From positions 12,454-76,453 of the forward strand of contig JAEDED010000011.1 in the NCBI GenBank assembly GCA_016293495.1: a stretch of DNA of 64,000 nt, read 5' to 3'. Shown here piece after piece: positions 26,101-37,500 of the stretch. The notes beneath the pieces were generated by a model. That model did not search any database. It was not told the DNA's origin and was given only the letters and a program-made list of their open reading frames with translations. How positions within the stretch are numbered: position 1 is the stretch's first letter; the number at the start of each line of letters is the position of its first letter. This DNA is from Treponema sp. Its GTDB lineage: Bacteria; Spirochaetota; Spirochaetia; Treponematales; Treponemataceae. Position numbers and translations under genes: made by a program.

Positions 26101-28312
26101 TGATGCATGCGGAAATGTTAAGACAATTAACTCTTACGAATTTGTAATTGATAACAAGCTTGACCTTCCTGTTGCTTCAATTCAGCTTCCAATTGAAAAT
26201 GAAGTAATTACAAAAGACTTCGTAATTTCTGGAACAGTTCTTGATGATGACGGACCAAGTACTGTTTACTATAGAATCGATAACGGAAGATATACTCAGG
26301 TTGAAGGACAGGGATACAGTTTCAGTGTGAATGTTCCTTTGAACACACTTTCTGATAATGAACATACTGTAACAGTTTACAGTGTTGATATTAACGGTGT
26401 TCGCGGTCCTGAATATACAAGAAACTTCAGAGTTTCTCTTGCTGAACCTGTTGTAGTAATAGAATCTCCAAAAATCGAAACAGCTCAGAGCAAGATCGTT
26501 CACGTTTCTGGAACAGCAAGTGATAGAAACGGAATCAAGAAAGTTCTTGTATCTGTTGATAACGGAACTACATGGAATGATGTTACAGGAAAAGAGCGCT
26601 GGTCATATCAGTATGATTCACGTGCAATTCCTGACGGAACACATGTAATCTTTATCAAAGCAATTGATAACTATGACATTGAATGTCTCTATTCAAGCTT
26701 GATCAACGTTGATAATACTAACCCTGAAATCTCTCTCGAACTTCCTTTGGACGATTCGAAGACAACAGGACCTATATTCTTCTCTGGATTTACTTTGGAC
26801 AATATCGGTTTGACTGATTTGTACATCACAGTAACAAGCCTTGACGGAAAATATGTAAGCCCAAGACTTGCAAGAACAGATCTTACTCCAGACAAGATTA
26901 TTACAACAACAGTTGATATCAGTTCACTTGAAAGCGGACGCTATAATGTTCAGCTTACAGGAAAAGATGCTGCAGGAAATGTATCAAGCGTTTCTCGTAA
27001 CATTACACTTGATAAACGTGTAGCAGAAGCAGATGTTAATGTTTACTATCCACTTAACGGTGAACACAAAACTGGTGACTTCAATATTTACGGTGAAGTT
27101 CAGACAGCTCGTAAAGTTAATTCTGTAACTCTCGTACTTGACGGTAAAGATTTTGAAACTGCAGAAGTATCAAAGACTGGATACTACAAGTTCCAGTTGA
27201 ACTCAGAAAAACTTACTGCAGGTACACACTCTTATAAAGTTCGAGGAAACCTTGAAGGCGGACTTTCAGTTGACTCAATCAACCAGACAGTAGTTTATGA
27301 ACCATACGGTCCATGGGTTACAATTGATAACTTCGATTACGGTGCATTTGCTTATGACCGTCCATTCATTAAAGGTCGTGCAGGATATTCACTTGACCAG
27401 GATGAAGTAGACGCTGCAAAGGCTAAGGGTGCAACAAAGGCTCAGAAAGAAGCTCTTGCTGCAAAATCTTTGAGCTACCTTGAATTGTCACTCGATAACG
27501 GTAAAACATTCACACGCCTTAAGGGTACAAAGAACTGGAAATACCGTATCGAAAATGAAGATATGCCTGAAGGATATCACTTCCTTCTTATCCGTGCAGT
27601 ATTCAACAACGGTGAATCTGCAATTAACAGATGTGTAGTTCAGATCGATAAGACAGCTCCATTTGTTAAGATTATTGCACCAAGTATTGGTGGCCGTTAC
27701 AACCAGGAACTTGAATTCTCAGGTCTCGCAAGTGATGCTGTAGGATTGAAGAATGTAAGCCTTGCCTTGAGAAAAGGTGACAAGGCTGGTTATGAACTTC
27801 CTGGCTTTATCCAGGGCTTGTACATTGATGCTCAGGCTTGGGGTGCTACATTGTTCGGTGTTGGTATGGGACTTTCGTTCTTCGATGACAATGTTAAGCT
27901 TCAGGTTCAGTGGGGTCAGTTCACTCAGCAGCAGAGAGAAATCTTCAGTGCAACACAGCTCCGTTATGGTGGTAACGTATTCGGCTTGAAGCTTCTTGCC
28001 AATATCGCATACATTCCGTTCAGAGCAATGTTCGGACCTGACTGGGATTGGTTGAGCATGGGATTTGCACTTGGTGCAAACTTCAGTATGTTTACTGATA
28101 CAGCAAGTGGAAAAGCTCAGATACTGTCTGCAATTCTCGGACAGATCGAGTTCCCACGCGTGACATTCAAGAAAGCTAAGTGCTTCAGAACACTTGCGCT
28201 TTACTCTGAATTCCAGTTGTGGTTCATTCCTAGTGACGTAACTGGTGGAACAGTAGATGTTAAGAACATGGTATTCCAGTTCTCTGAAGGTTTACGCGTA
28301 AACATCTTCTAA
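23105..28312 (+). CDS. Ig-repeat surface protein with putative C-terminal outer-membrane beta-barrel (1735 aa)
   Basis: The start is the ATG at 23105 (M-E-S-L-R-K-L-K-K), with AGAGG eight bases upstream. A Sec signal peptide ends near P-S-V-F-A (about residue 25); there is no lipobox. At least twelve Ig-like repeats of about 90-110 residues follow, each with a (D/N)-x-x-x-P entry, a G-x-(V/A)-x-D-x-x-G-(I/L) turn and often (S/L)-(V/L)-D-(N/G)-G. From about residue 1567 to the end the character changes to alternating Gly/aromatic strands (G-F-I-Q-G-L-Y-I-D-A-Q-A-W, G-V-G-M-G-L-S-F-F) ending in a terminal Phe. This looks like a small outer-membrane beta-barrel of about 170 residues. The layout is passenger first, barrel last. 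Function is unknown; adhesion or surface anchoring is inference. Confidence 0.85.
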   Translation: MESLRKLKKTIVSILVVALTIAPSVFAKDVTVRKVEQMDSWQESFDVNGKKGKYNVIVTAEDLGGNTAYGGPFNIYIDEKSDLPITRITNPAPDMRIPGNLNIVGSCVDDDAVQYVELVLDGNEPVRASGKEFWSYFLSTEGMNEGVHTIEVYGVDINGLKGNSVKTSWVLDREKPVTEVTNIGIGTIVSGTVSLKGVISDGNGIAAMAYSLDNGENFTDVKVSNNKKTNTANFNISFDTKKMSDGPAVVWFKATDLQGSSGYYSFLCFIDNTKPAVEIVYPREKQAENGTFTAAGSAKDAIGLKSLSYEFNGEKGEFEIIPGNQYWSKEFPNAKSGKLVITAVDTAGNVTKKERQVNINSELDKPVVTLQWPKAGAQLKEREYFVRGIAKDDDAVASVKVTVDGTVVETVETKGVFNVVLTDEKFLGYGKHIVSVSAVDKNGVVGNETKVDYFSTGVKPKFSDPVLRGGTDAGAAPFGKIVSPEGGSIFEIEASSLSGIKEASYTIEWSTDRFGAPMAARREEKTIDIKNSTPKVTFTIPVETLPWGIVHLTFKTVDVAGRVSNYGTCLYVKNFTKVVEKPDTSLAGEISDEKATVKVIEAGGQAYRRGMNVTVLSTSKSTAARWNKDRNVNEKRAPVGLNLEITSEAKDLALSYKIFSGASVGTKPILEGKAAVVRPDKNSGNGTAFISLDNLAPGLVTVEITAVSGKDYTAKCYAQVAVVRQINSDDINDARMGQWLSTADTVYDATTRGFILGSSAKLSGYANLDGDVTASFVGTYPGLEISSEGRCVTITATRGGTYYNVTVRATDESGARVDFNPVTLIFDNDGPKFSMQRPTLYEWVRNRLVISGTATDATGIASIEYSVDGGENWKSFGAAGRRTSMQLYAEENLSSKEEGIITLDIRATDISGNLSYYTAAAHKDTLAPDVEVIIPGPGDVVNGTNAIGFIVKDEGCIEKCEYVNLNTGRRIPLDVKSMVTTFVGTAEMPISPSMRFDFTDACGNVKTINSYEFVIDNKLDLPVASIQLPIENEVITKDFVISGTVLDDDGPSTVYYRIDNGRYTQVEGQGYSFSVNVPLNTLSDNEHTVTVYSVDINGVRGPEYTRNFRVSLAEPVVVIESPKIETAQSKIVHVSGTASDRNGIKKVLVSVDNGTTWNDVTGKERWSYQYDSRAIPDGTHVIFIKAIDNYDIECLYSSLINVDNTNPEISLELPLDDSKTTGPIFFSGFTLDNIGLTDLYITVTSLDGKYVSPRLARTDLTPDKIITTTVDISSLESGRYNVQLTGKDAAGNVSSVSRNITLDKRVAEADVNVYYPLNGEHKTGDFNIYGEVQTARKVNSVTLVLDGKDFETAEVSKTGYYKFQLNSEKLTAGTHSYKVRGNLEGGLSVDSINQTVVYEPYGPWVTIDNFDYGAFAYDRPFIKGRAGYSLDQDEVDAAKAKGATKAQKEALAAKSLSYLELSLDNGKTFTRLKGTKNWKYRIENEDMPEGYHFLLIRAVFNNGESAINRCVVQIDKTAPFVKIIAPSIGGRYNQELEFSGLASDAVGLKNVSLALRKGDKAGYELPGFIQGLYIDAQAWGATLFGVGMGLSFFDDNVKLQVQWGQFTQQQREIFSATQLRYGGNVFGLKLLANIAYIPFRAMFGPDWDWLSMGFALGANFSMFTDTASGKAQILSAILGQIEFPRVTFKKAKCFRTLALYSEFQLWFIPSDVTGGTVDVKNMVFQFSEGLRVNIF

Positions 28313-28339
28313 TAGCTGGATTTAACAAAAAATAGTACA

Positions 28340-28373
28340 AAATGGTCAAATATTAAACTATTTGGCCATTTTT
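28340..28373 (+). terminator. Terminator hairpin after the Ig-barrel gene
   Basis: AAATGGTCAAATA pairs with TATTTGGCCATTT (one G-U) around a 6-base loop and is followed by a short T-run. It also overlaps the -35 part of the FliA-like promoter at 28354-28381. Confidence 0.7.
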
Positions 28374-28381
28374 GCCGATAA
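28354..28381 (+). promoter_or_regulatory. FliA (sigma-28)-like promoter upstream of the giant lipoprotein
   Basis: TAAACTAT, 12 bases, perfect GCCGATAA, with the same geometry as the site at 22932-22959 and shared AATATTAAACT flanking. The leader to the ATG at 28579 would be about 190 bases. Confidence 0.6.
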
Positions 28382-28444
28382 TGGTAGAGAAAATCTCTCG
28401 AAAAAATTTGATTTTTTAGAGATTTTGCACTACCATTTTTTTTT
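28380..28444 (+). terminator. Long composite hairpin with 9-T tail
   Basis: The outer stem AATGGTAG / CTACCATT (28380-28387 with 28430-28437) encloses AAAATCTCT / AGAGATTTT and AAAAAAT / ATTTTTT around a 3-base loop. Nine T follow (28436-28444). It is a second terminator for the upstream gene, or an attenuator in the leader of the giant lipoprotein. Confidence 0.65.
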
Positions 28445-28578
28445 GGGGAAAATCTAAAAAAGATGGTTTTTATTATGGAAGTAATGAAAGCATAACAGAT
28501 TATTTTTTTCTTGATTGCATTTACCCGGAATCTGTTTATGCAGATATTATGTATATTTACAAGCTGGAGGTGCATGAG

Positions 28579-31500
28579 ATGAAAAAGAAATTCCTCACAT
28601 TATTCACTTTATTATTATCATTCGTACTTATTCTTACAGGATGTGAAGTCGGCTTAGGTGAAGCTGTCGACACAGAACCACCTGTTCTTTCTATAAATTA
28701 TCCTCCTGCTGCCAGCACAATCCGTGACAGTTTTGTTATCGCGGGAACTTGTGAAGACGATAAAGGCGTAACAAAAGTTACGGTGGATGTCCGCAATACG
28801 GATATGAATAAGTCTTTCGGTTCATACAGCGCAAAGGTTGACGGAACCAAATGGTCTCTCGAGTTAAACGGCTCTGGCGGTTACAACGGCTGGTCAATGC
28901 CTGACGGTCGCTACGTTGCCGAAGCAAAAGCATACGATGCCACAGGCCGTTCATCCGGCGTTTCTTCTCTTTCATTTGATATTGATAATACTGCGCCGCT
29001 TTTTATTTTGAGTTCACCAGGAAACGATACTCTTGATGGAAGTGTTGCAACAAAATTCGGTTCGACATATAAGCTTGCAGGAACTATCGCAGAAGACCAC
29101 ACTGTTTCAAAAATCAAGGTTACAGTAAAAGCTGCAGATGGAACTGTAAAAGGAACCTTCTCTCGTTCTAATGTAGAAATTGCAGGCGGTACAGAAATTG
29201 TATTTGCAGAAAAAGGAAATACAAAAGAAAAAGACGATGATGGTAATACCCTTGATGCAAACTACAGAAAAATTTACGGTAATTACGATACAGAATCTGG
29301 TCAGAAACTTTTTTATTGTGATATAGAAGTTTCTGACTCAGCACAAAAATATACTCAGAAAGATTCAGACAGCACAGCTGGCGGAAATACAACCAGCAAA
29401 ATTTATTTTTACGATGATGTTTACTCTGCCTGGTTAAGTACAGCCTCTGGTCTTGATGCAACTAAAGCAAAGAAAATTATCAATGGTACTTATACCGGTG
29501 AATTTGTAAACGGTTCATTTACAACACCAAAACTTTTAGCAGACGGTTCCTTGTTAAGAACAGCTTCTGGAGGAAATGATTTACTTACATTCACTGACGG
29601 TAAAGAAGCTTTCAATTATGTAAGAAATTCTCTCTTCCGTGAAAAAATTGCATTCTCATTAAATCCAGATGCAGATCCTACTTATTCTGTAATCGGTTAC
29701 AATATTAACAGAACTGATGTCCTTGACGGAACAGCAAGTTATACAACTGCCTTCTCAAGTCAGCAGATTACTGTCCAGGCTGTGTGCGGTCTTAACGGTT
29801 ATGGTGTAAAACCTGCATCACTTAAAGTATATCAGTTTGGTCCTTATGAATTAGCTGATCTTAAAGCATCGCTGCTTGATTCAATTTACGGATCAAATGC
29901 ATCAATGATTGATTATTATAATGCACATGCGGTTGCAGTAAATCCTGCAAATGATGGTCTTGCAATTTTGATTGGTGATAACTCTTCAAGCCAGGAACCT
30001 TCTGCAGAGTCTTGTACATTTGCACCAATGCTTGACGGTTCTATTAAAGGAAATAAATATTACATTCTTGCAGTATCTGGTGAAGACTCAGAAGGACAGT
30101 TTGTTAAGACAAATGCTGGTAAAGTCGTAATCTTCAAAGGTGAGCTTGCAGGTACTCCTCCAAAAATTGTTATTAATCCTCATGCTAAAGCAGATGCTGC
30201 AACTGTAACACCAGACGATCAGGCAATTATCGGTACTGGTGAAATGTCATTTGCCGGAACAATTGACGAAGGTTCTTCTGATCCAACAATGAAGTTTAGT
30301 GTAACTGTTTCGGATGCAGATGACGGAACTATTGTCGGAAGCTTTGAAAAAACATTTGATTACGATAAAGCTGCAAAAACATGGAGCTTCAAGTTAACTG
30401 ACAGTGCTGATTATATTGAAACTCCTAAAGATAAATATTATCTCTACGATGTAATTGTCCGTGCAGAAAATAATGGTGGTACTCAGGAAAAAGAAAGAAA
30501 GATCTTTGTTGATACAATTGATCCTGTAATCACAATTAATTCCATTACACCTGAATGTACAAAAGAAGGTGATGAGAATAAATTCCTTAATGGTACTTTC
30601 AGAATTACAGGTAAGGCAGAAGATACTAACCTTGAAACTGTATGGTATGAAATTAAATCAAATGGAGACCCTATTGTTTCTTCATTAGACTTTACTGATA
30701 AAGATGCAAAAGGAAATCCAACTGGTTACGGACAGTGGTATTCATTCAATAACGAAATTACAATCGACTCAACAAATACTTTGAAGTTCAATACTAAGAA
30801 TAATAAAGATCTCGAAATCGTTATTCACGCAAAAGACAAAGCCGGTAACGAAGGAACTTTATCTACAACTCAGTATCTCAATAAATCTGGAAAGACTTAC
30901 AAAATTGACCAGTCTACAGATAATCCTGTAATCACAGGAAATAATTTTGTAAAGGTAACTGATACAGCAAAACTTACTGCTAATGCTCCTGACGGTTCAA
31001 CAGATTCTGGTAACGTATTTGATACAACATCAAATCATAACCTTATGTTTACTGTTACTGATGATGATGGAATTGCATCTGTAAAAGTTATCTGTGTTGA
31101 TAAATATGGTAATGAAACTTCAACAACATTGGGCGGTCTTGCAAACAAACCGACAACTGCATCACTTACTTACAAGAATCTTCCTCTTGAAGCCGGCATA
31201 TGTTCTGTAACAATCATCGCCCGCGACTCAACATATTCAGATTCTCTTGCCGAAGATGTAAAAAAATACCGTGAAACTACATACGGACCTTTTTATGTAG
31301 CAATTGATAAAGAAAACCCTGTCCTCACAGAAACTGCTGCCGGTGCTGATACTCAGTACGCAAATGCAGCAAAGACAATCACATATTCTGGTACAATCAG
31401 TGATGACTTTAAGCTTGCAGATTCACCGTTAAGTGTTCTCGTTAAAAATCCTGACGGTAAATACATCAAGGCTGACGGTTCAGAAGATACTGCACAGAAA

Positions 31501-34500
31501 GGTATTACAATTACTCCTAATGCTGACGGAACATGGACTTATTCCTTCAAAGTTCCTGCTAAAGATATTGACGGAAGCTCTGCATCAAAAGACGGTATGT
31601 ATGAACTTTCATTCACAGCCCGCGATAACTTTGGAAGACAAACAACTGTCTCAAGAAACGTAATTAAAGATACTACAAAGCCTCAAATTAAGATTAACTC
31701 TGTAACACCAACTGTTACATCAGGAACTGACCGTTTGCTTAACGGTACATTCAATGTAACCGGTTCTGTAACAGAAAAGTATCTTGATACAGTCTGGTAC
31801 GAAATTAAATCAAATGACGGAACTAAAGACGTAACTGTTGATTCTCGTGATTTGAAGCATACTGTAAACGTGAATAATGTTGATACAGAAGTCGCAATTG
31901 AAGGTCAGTGGTATTCATTCAACTCTGAAATTGAAATTGACTCAACAAATATTTCTAAGTTCAAGGCTTATGATAATAAAGAAATCGAAGTTGTAGTTCA
32001 TGCAAAAGATAAATCTGGTAACGAAGAAACTTATTCGACTACAACATTCTTTGGTGGTAAGTCTTACAAAGTATTGCAGTCTTCTGATAAGCCTGTAATT
32101 ACTGGAAACAACTTTGCATTTATCGATGCAATTGGTGATGATGAACATTCTGCTGATGATAACAAAGCAAATCTTACTCTTACAAGTGACCTTAAAAATG
32201 GTAAAGGAAATATTTTTGATGCCTCTACAAACAGAAAAATCATCGGTACGATAACTGATGATGACGGTATTAAAAATATTTACGTTTATATCAGAAAAGA
32301 AGACGGAACTGAATTTACTTCTCAGGAAATGATTGAATATGGTCTGTACGGTTCAAATCAAGATTATGAATATACTGGATTTACTGAAGGTACTACAACA
32401 ACAAACTTTAATTATCAGCTTCCTTCTAAGGCAGGAATTTATCAGGTTACTGTAAATGCTGTTGATGTTACATGGTTAAATGCAACGGGTTCAACAGAAG
32501 TTACAGTTGAGCAGGTTCGTGCAAACAGAAGAGCAGAACTTGGACCTTTCTTTGTAGCAGTAGATGACAAAGCACCTGAATTGACAGAAACAGCTGTTAA
32601 TTCAACTGACACAAAATATATCCGAGAAGATGATCCGAATACTTCAAAAGATGACTCAGCCTTTACCTTCTCAGGTAACGTTTCTGATGACTGGGGAGTT
32701 GCATCACTTGCAGTCAGCGTAAAATACACACCAGCTTCTGGTAATACAACATCACTAGATGCACTCAAAGCATTAGGCGGAACAATCACTCCGGCTGCAA
32801 ACGGTTCGTGGTCTAAGACAATTTCATTCAAGAACGCCTCATATACTTATGGGGCAGGTCTTTACGAAATTACATTTACCGCAACGGACAAAGCAGGAAG
32901 ACAGTCGTCAGTTGTAAGAAATGTTTACAAAGATACAGTTGCACCAGTGTTTGGTACAAGTGGAATTACCGATCCAAAAGACAGTAATTATTCTGAAACA
33001 AATGTTAAGCCATACATTTCAACAGTAAAAACAAACGGCTGGTTCAATACAAATACTCTCCGCGTTGAAGGTGGTGTAAGTGATGCTGCAAGCGGTGTTA
33101 AGAAAGTTGAATATACTCTCAATGCCTCAAGTCAGAATCCTACATGGAATGAACTCTCAGGAACATCACTGTTCTCTGGAACAATTCCTTCTGTAGAAAA
33201 CGGTGGAACAATTACAATCCGTGCAACAGACGTTGCAGGTAACTACGTTGATACAGGTATTTCAGGTATTATGATTGATACTGGTATGCCGGGCGCTGTC
33301 GTTACAGAAATTGACGGTGAAACAACTAGTCTTGGAACTAAACTTTCTAACGGTAAAGAAAAGATTGTAATCAAAGGTACTGCAACTGATGCATTAAGTG
33401 GAATTGAAACAATTAAGATTAATGTCGGTGACAAAGTATTTACTTCGCCTGCAGTAACAGTTTCTGTAACAAGAAATGCTGACGGTTCAATCAATACAAA
33501 TCCATTTACTCTGGCAAAGGACGCAGGCGGAAATGCAATTGCAGGAACATATCTGTGGATTGCAGAAATTCCTGCTGCAAAACTTACTTCAAGCGGAACT
33601 GTATGGGCTCAGGTAATTGATGCTGCCGGTAATGCAGCAGAAGTTAATCTCTTTGCCCTCCAGGTTGATACAGTTGATCCTAGCGCAGAATTTAATTCAA
33701 CATTAAAAGGCGCAACTGTAAACAAGGTTATTACAATTTCTGGAACTGCAAATGATGATCAGAAACTTGATTCAATCAAGCTTGAATATCAGTCTGGTGT
33801 AAAAACAGAAAGCGGTAAACAGGTTGCAGTCTGGACAGAAGTAACAGCTAATGGTGCATTAGACGGAACTAAAGTTTCTGGAACATACAACTGGTCTCTT
33901 ACTGGAATTGATTCACAGAAAGCATTCGGTACAACAATTTACGACTGTGACTCATCTAAAGACGGCGATCAGGTAAATCTTCGCGTAACAGCTATTGATG
34001 CTGCCGGAAACTCTAAATCTGAAATAACATACATTACAGTTGATCAGAATACTGACCGACCTGTAATTACATTTACAAACTTGAATCCTCTTGACGGTAT
34101 GTCACCAACTAATTATCTCTTCTTCAATAATACAAAGATGATGGGTAACTTAAGCGATGATGATGGAATTGACAATGCTGTACTCTTTAAAATTATTACC
34201 CGTCCAATAACAAACGGTGTACGTGGTGATGCTCCGACACTTGATGAGTTTAGACTTGCACCTGTAGTTCCTCTTTCAAGCGGTTCATGGAATTATACAT
34301 TAAACTCACAGGGTAAACAGGATATTTACTTCTATGTAAAAGATGCAAAGGGAACAGAATTTATTTCTAAAGCCGCAGGAAATGATTTAACCTCTGTATA
34401 TCTTAAAGATGAAACAAACCTCTTTGGTACATCACAAGCTAATCATGTTTCAACAGTTCTTTACATCCGTATCGATACTGTCGACCCTGAACTGAAAAAT

Positions 34501-37500
34501 CTCGGATTTAATTTCTACTCAAAGAAAGACAATAAGTATATTAAAGAAGCCGATGTTGAATGGGAAACTTCTGTAGCAGACCAGATCTTCGGTGGAAATA
34601 CTTCTAAGTTTGCAATCAGACTCGATGCAATTGATGCCAACGGTATTGCATCTGTTGTAGGAAAAATTGACAGCAATACATATACATTTACTAAGAAATC
34701 TGTAGATTCAGAAAACAACGGTACATATCTTCTCACTGATATTCCAATGGGTGGAACTTCTTCAACCGGAAACCGTAAGGATGGTGTTAACTACTTTACA
34801 ATTGAAATAACTGACAATGCCGGTCGTACACGTTCAACAACATTGACTCTTGACGTCGACAATACATTGCCGGTAGTTAAAGTTTCAAATCCAACTTCTC
34901 AGACTACAGTAAGCGGAAACGTAAGTGCATACGGAACTGTTGATGAAGCTGCTGACATGTATTATGCAATTTCAACTTCAGCAACTGTTTCTCCAGACGA
35001 TACAGAAACAGCAATTACAAGCTATACAGACAGCCTTGGAAACTCTGTTACAATTTCTGATATTAAAGACAAGATTTCGTACTCAGAACTTAAGGGTGCA
35101 GCCCTTTCTTGGTATATCTACTTTGACGGTGATTCAGATCCTAGTCAGACAGTTGCACACGATGCTAGAATCCTGAACAATTATCTTACATATTACGGAA
35201 TTACAACTGATGCTGCTATTGAAGATAAAGATAATCCGTTTGATACAATCGTAAAACTTTACCTCTGGGTAAAAGCAGTTGATAAAGCCGGCAATGTTAC
35301 TGAAGTTGCTCACGAAATCAAGCTTGACCCTCAGGGCGACCGTCCGACAATTACAATTAACTATCCTGAAAAAGATGGTGATACTCTCGGCGGTAACATT
35401 AAAGTTTATGGTGAAGCAAATGACAACATTGCTGTAAAAACTGCATGGCTCCAGGTTATCTCAAAGAAAAATCATCCAGATGATTGGGATGACGTAGTTG
35501 CATATTCTGGAGATAAACCTTCATATAACGTAACTAAGTTTGAACCTACAAAAGACGATCTCGACTTCCTCGCAGAAAACGGATATTCCGTTTACCTTAT
35601 GTCTTCATATGATCCATCAAGTGGTTCAAATGCAGCATGGAAAAAAGGAACGTCGACAATTGCAACAGGAAAAACTGCAGCTGATTACGGTATTCTTGCA
35701 AACTCAAGCGGTTCTACATGGAATGTTAAGATTAACGTTAAAGATGAATTGAATCCTGCAAAAGGTTCAACAACTTCAAACGTAATTGCAATCCGTGCAT
35801 TTGCAAGAGACGATGACGGTAAGGTAAGTATTCCTTCTGACCGCATATTTGAAATTGACTCTGACAAACCTGTATTCGGTTCTTCACAGCCATTCTATCT
35901 CGTACAGTCAGCAGACGTATCATGGTCTACTGCAACAACTGCAAGCCGTGAATATTCCGAAGATATGTATGTCAAAGGAAGCTGGTACCTCATCGGTTCT
36001 GTAGAAGATGATGTTGGAATTAAGTCTTTAACATTGCGTGATAATACTGCTGCAATTACAAAAACAATGATTGAAGATAAAGCAGAAAAATCAGGCGGTG
36101 CTGATTTTGATGTAGAGATCAACGGAAAAGTTGCATACTTTAAAGTTAAACTTCCTACTGCAAGCGGAGTAGGCTCGATTGATTATACATTCACAGCAGA
36201 AGATATTGCAGAAGGAACTGCTCATTCGCAGACTAAGGATATCAAGATCAACTTTGATAACAATGCTCCGGTATTAATCAAAAGCAATGTTTCAGGTTAC
36301 AACATTAATCCTAGTGTCAAGCAGTCAAACAACTTCTACGTATTCGGTTCGAACGTAAAAGAAGATGCAGTAACATCAGGCGGAACAACTGTAAATCAGT
36401 CAGGCTTTGATTACGTTGCATTCTACTTTATGCGCCGTTCTGATAAGACAACAGACAATAAAGATTACATTTATGACATCATGCAGCCTCGTCAGATTAA
36501 TGACGGCGGAACATTAAAGGAAAACGCTGCAAATAAAGTTCTCGTAAGTTCCCTTACATACGAAGATGGAATTTACTGGAAGACGTATACAGTAACCCGT
36601 TCTGATGAACACCTTGGACTTCTCAAACTTGATGCAAAGGATGACAACATTCATGTCGGCGGACTTTGTAAGATCGGTGGAGCAGCTTATCTCATTACAA
36701 GCATCTCTTCTGACGGAAAAGAAATTGAAGTCAACGGAAATATTCCTAAGAAATATACTGCTGCAAAGTTTGCATGCGCAATGGTAGTAAACAACACAGT
36801 TCAGGAAACTGAATCTGGAACATTGCAGACCGACGGCTATTATCAGAAACCTGCAAACGATGACGGCGACCGCATGATTGAAAGCGTAATTAAGAATGGT
36901 TCAACCTGGTCATGGGAAGCTGACATCTGTTCAAAGAATATTCCTGACGGACCAATTGAACTTCATTACGTTGCATTTGATAAAGCCGGTAACTATAACA
37001 TCGGTATTGTCGGTTGTGTTTCTCAGACAGATTACAAGAAATACAAGACACCAGATGTAAACAGCAATGCTTCAGTTTACGCATATGATTCAGAGAACCC
37101 TGGATTTGTAAGTAATAATCAGCCTCGTATTGCCGGTGTTATTTTCGGAAGTGATGATAATGCCAACGGTGTAGTAGACCCTGTTGTTCGTAATGCAAGC
37201 GGAAAGATTATAAGTACAGGTGAAATGAACATTACATATGGTGGCTGGTACAACGCAGCAGATCCATATGGTAATAAAAAAACTGGTGTTACAGTAAACG
37301 GAAAAGAAGGTTCGAGAACAATTACTACATTCAATATTCCGGAACAGCTTGATTCTGCTGCCCTTACAATCAAGGGTGAAACAAAAATCATTCCAGAAAT
37401 TGTTGGCGGTAACAACGGACTTAAATATACATACTCAGTAACAAAGAATGGTGAATCAACTCCATATTTTAATTCAGTAGCAGTTGATCTTTCATCTGAA

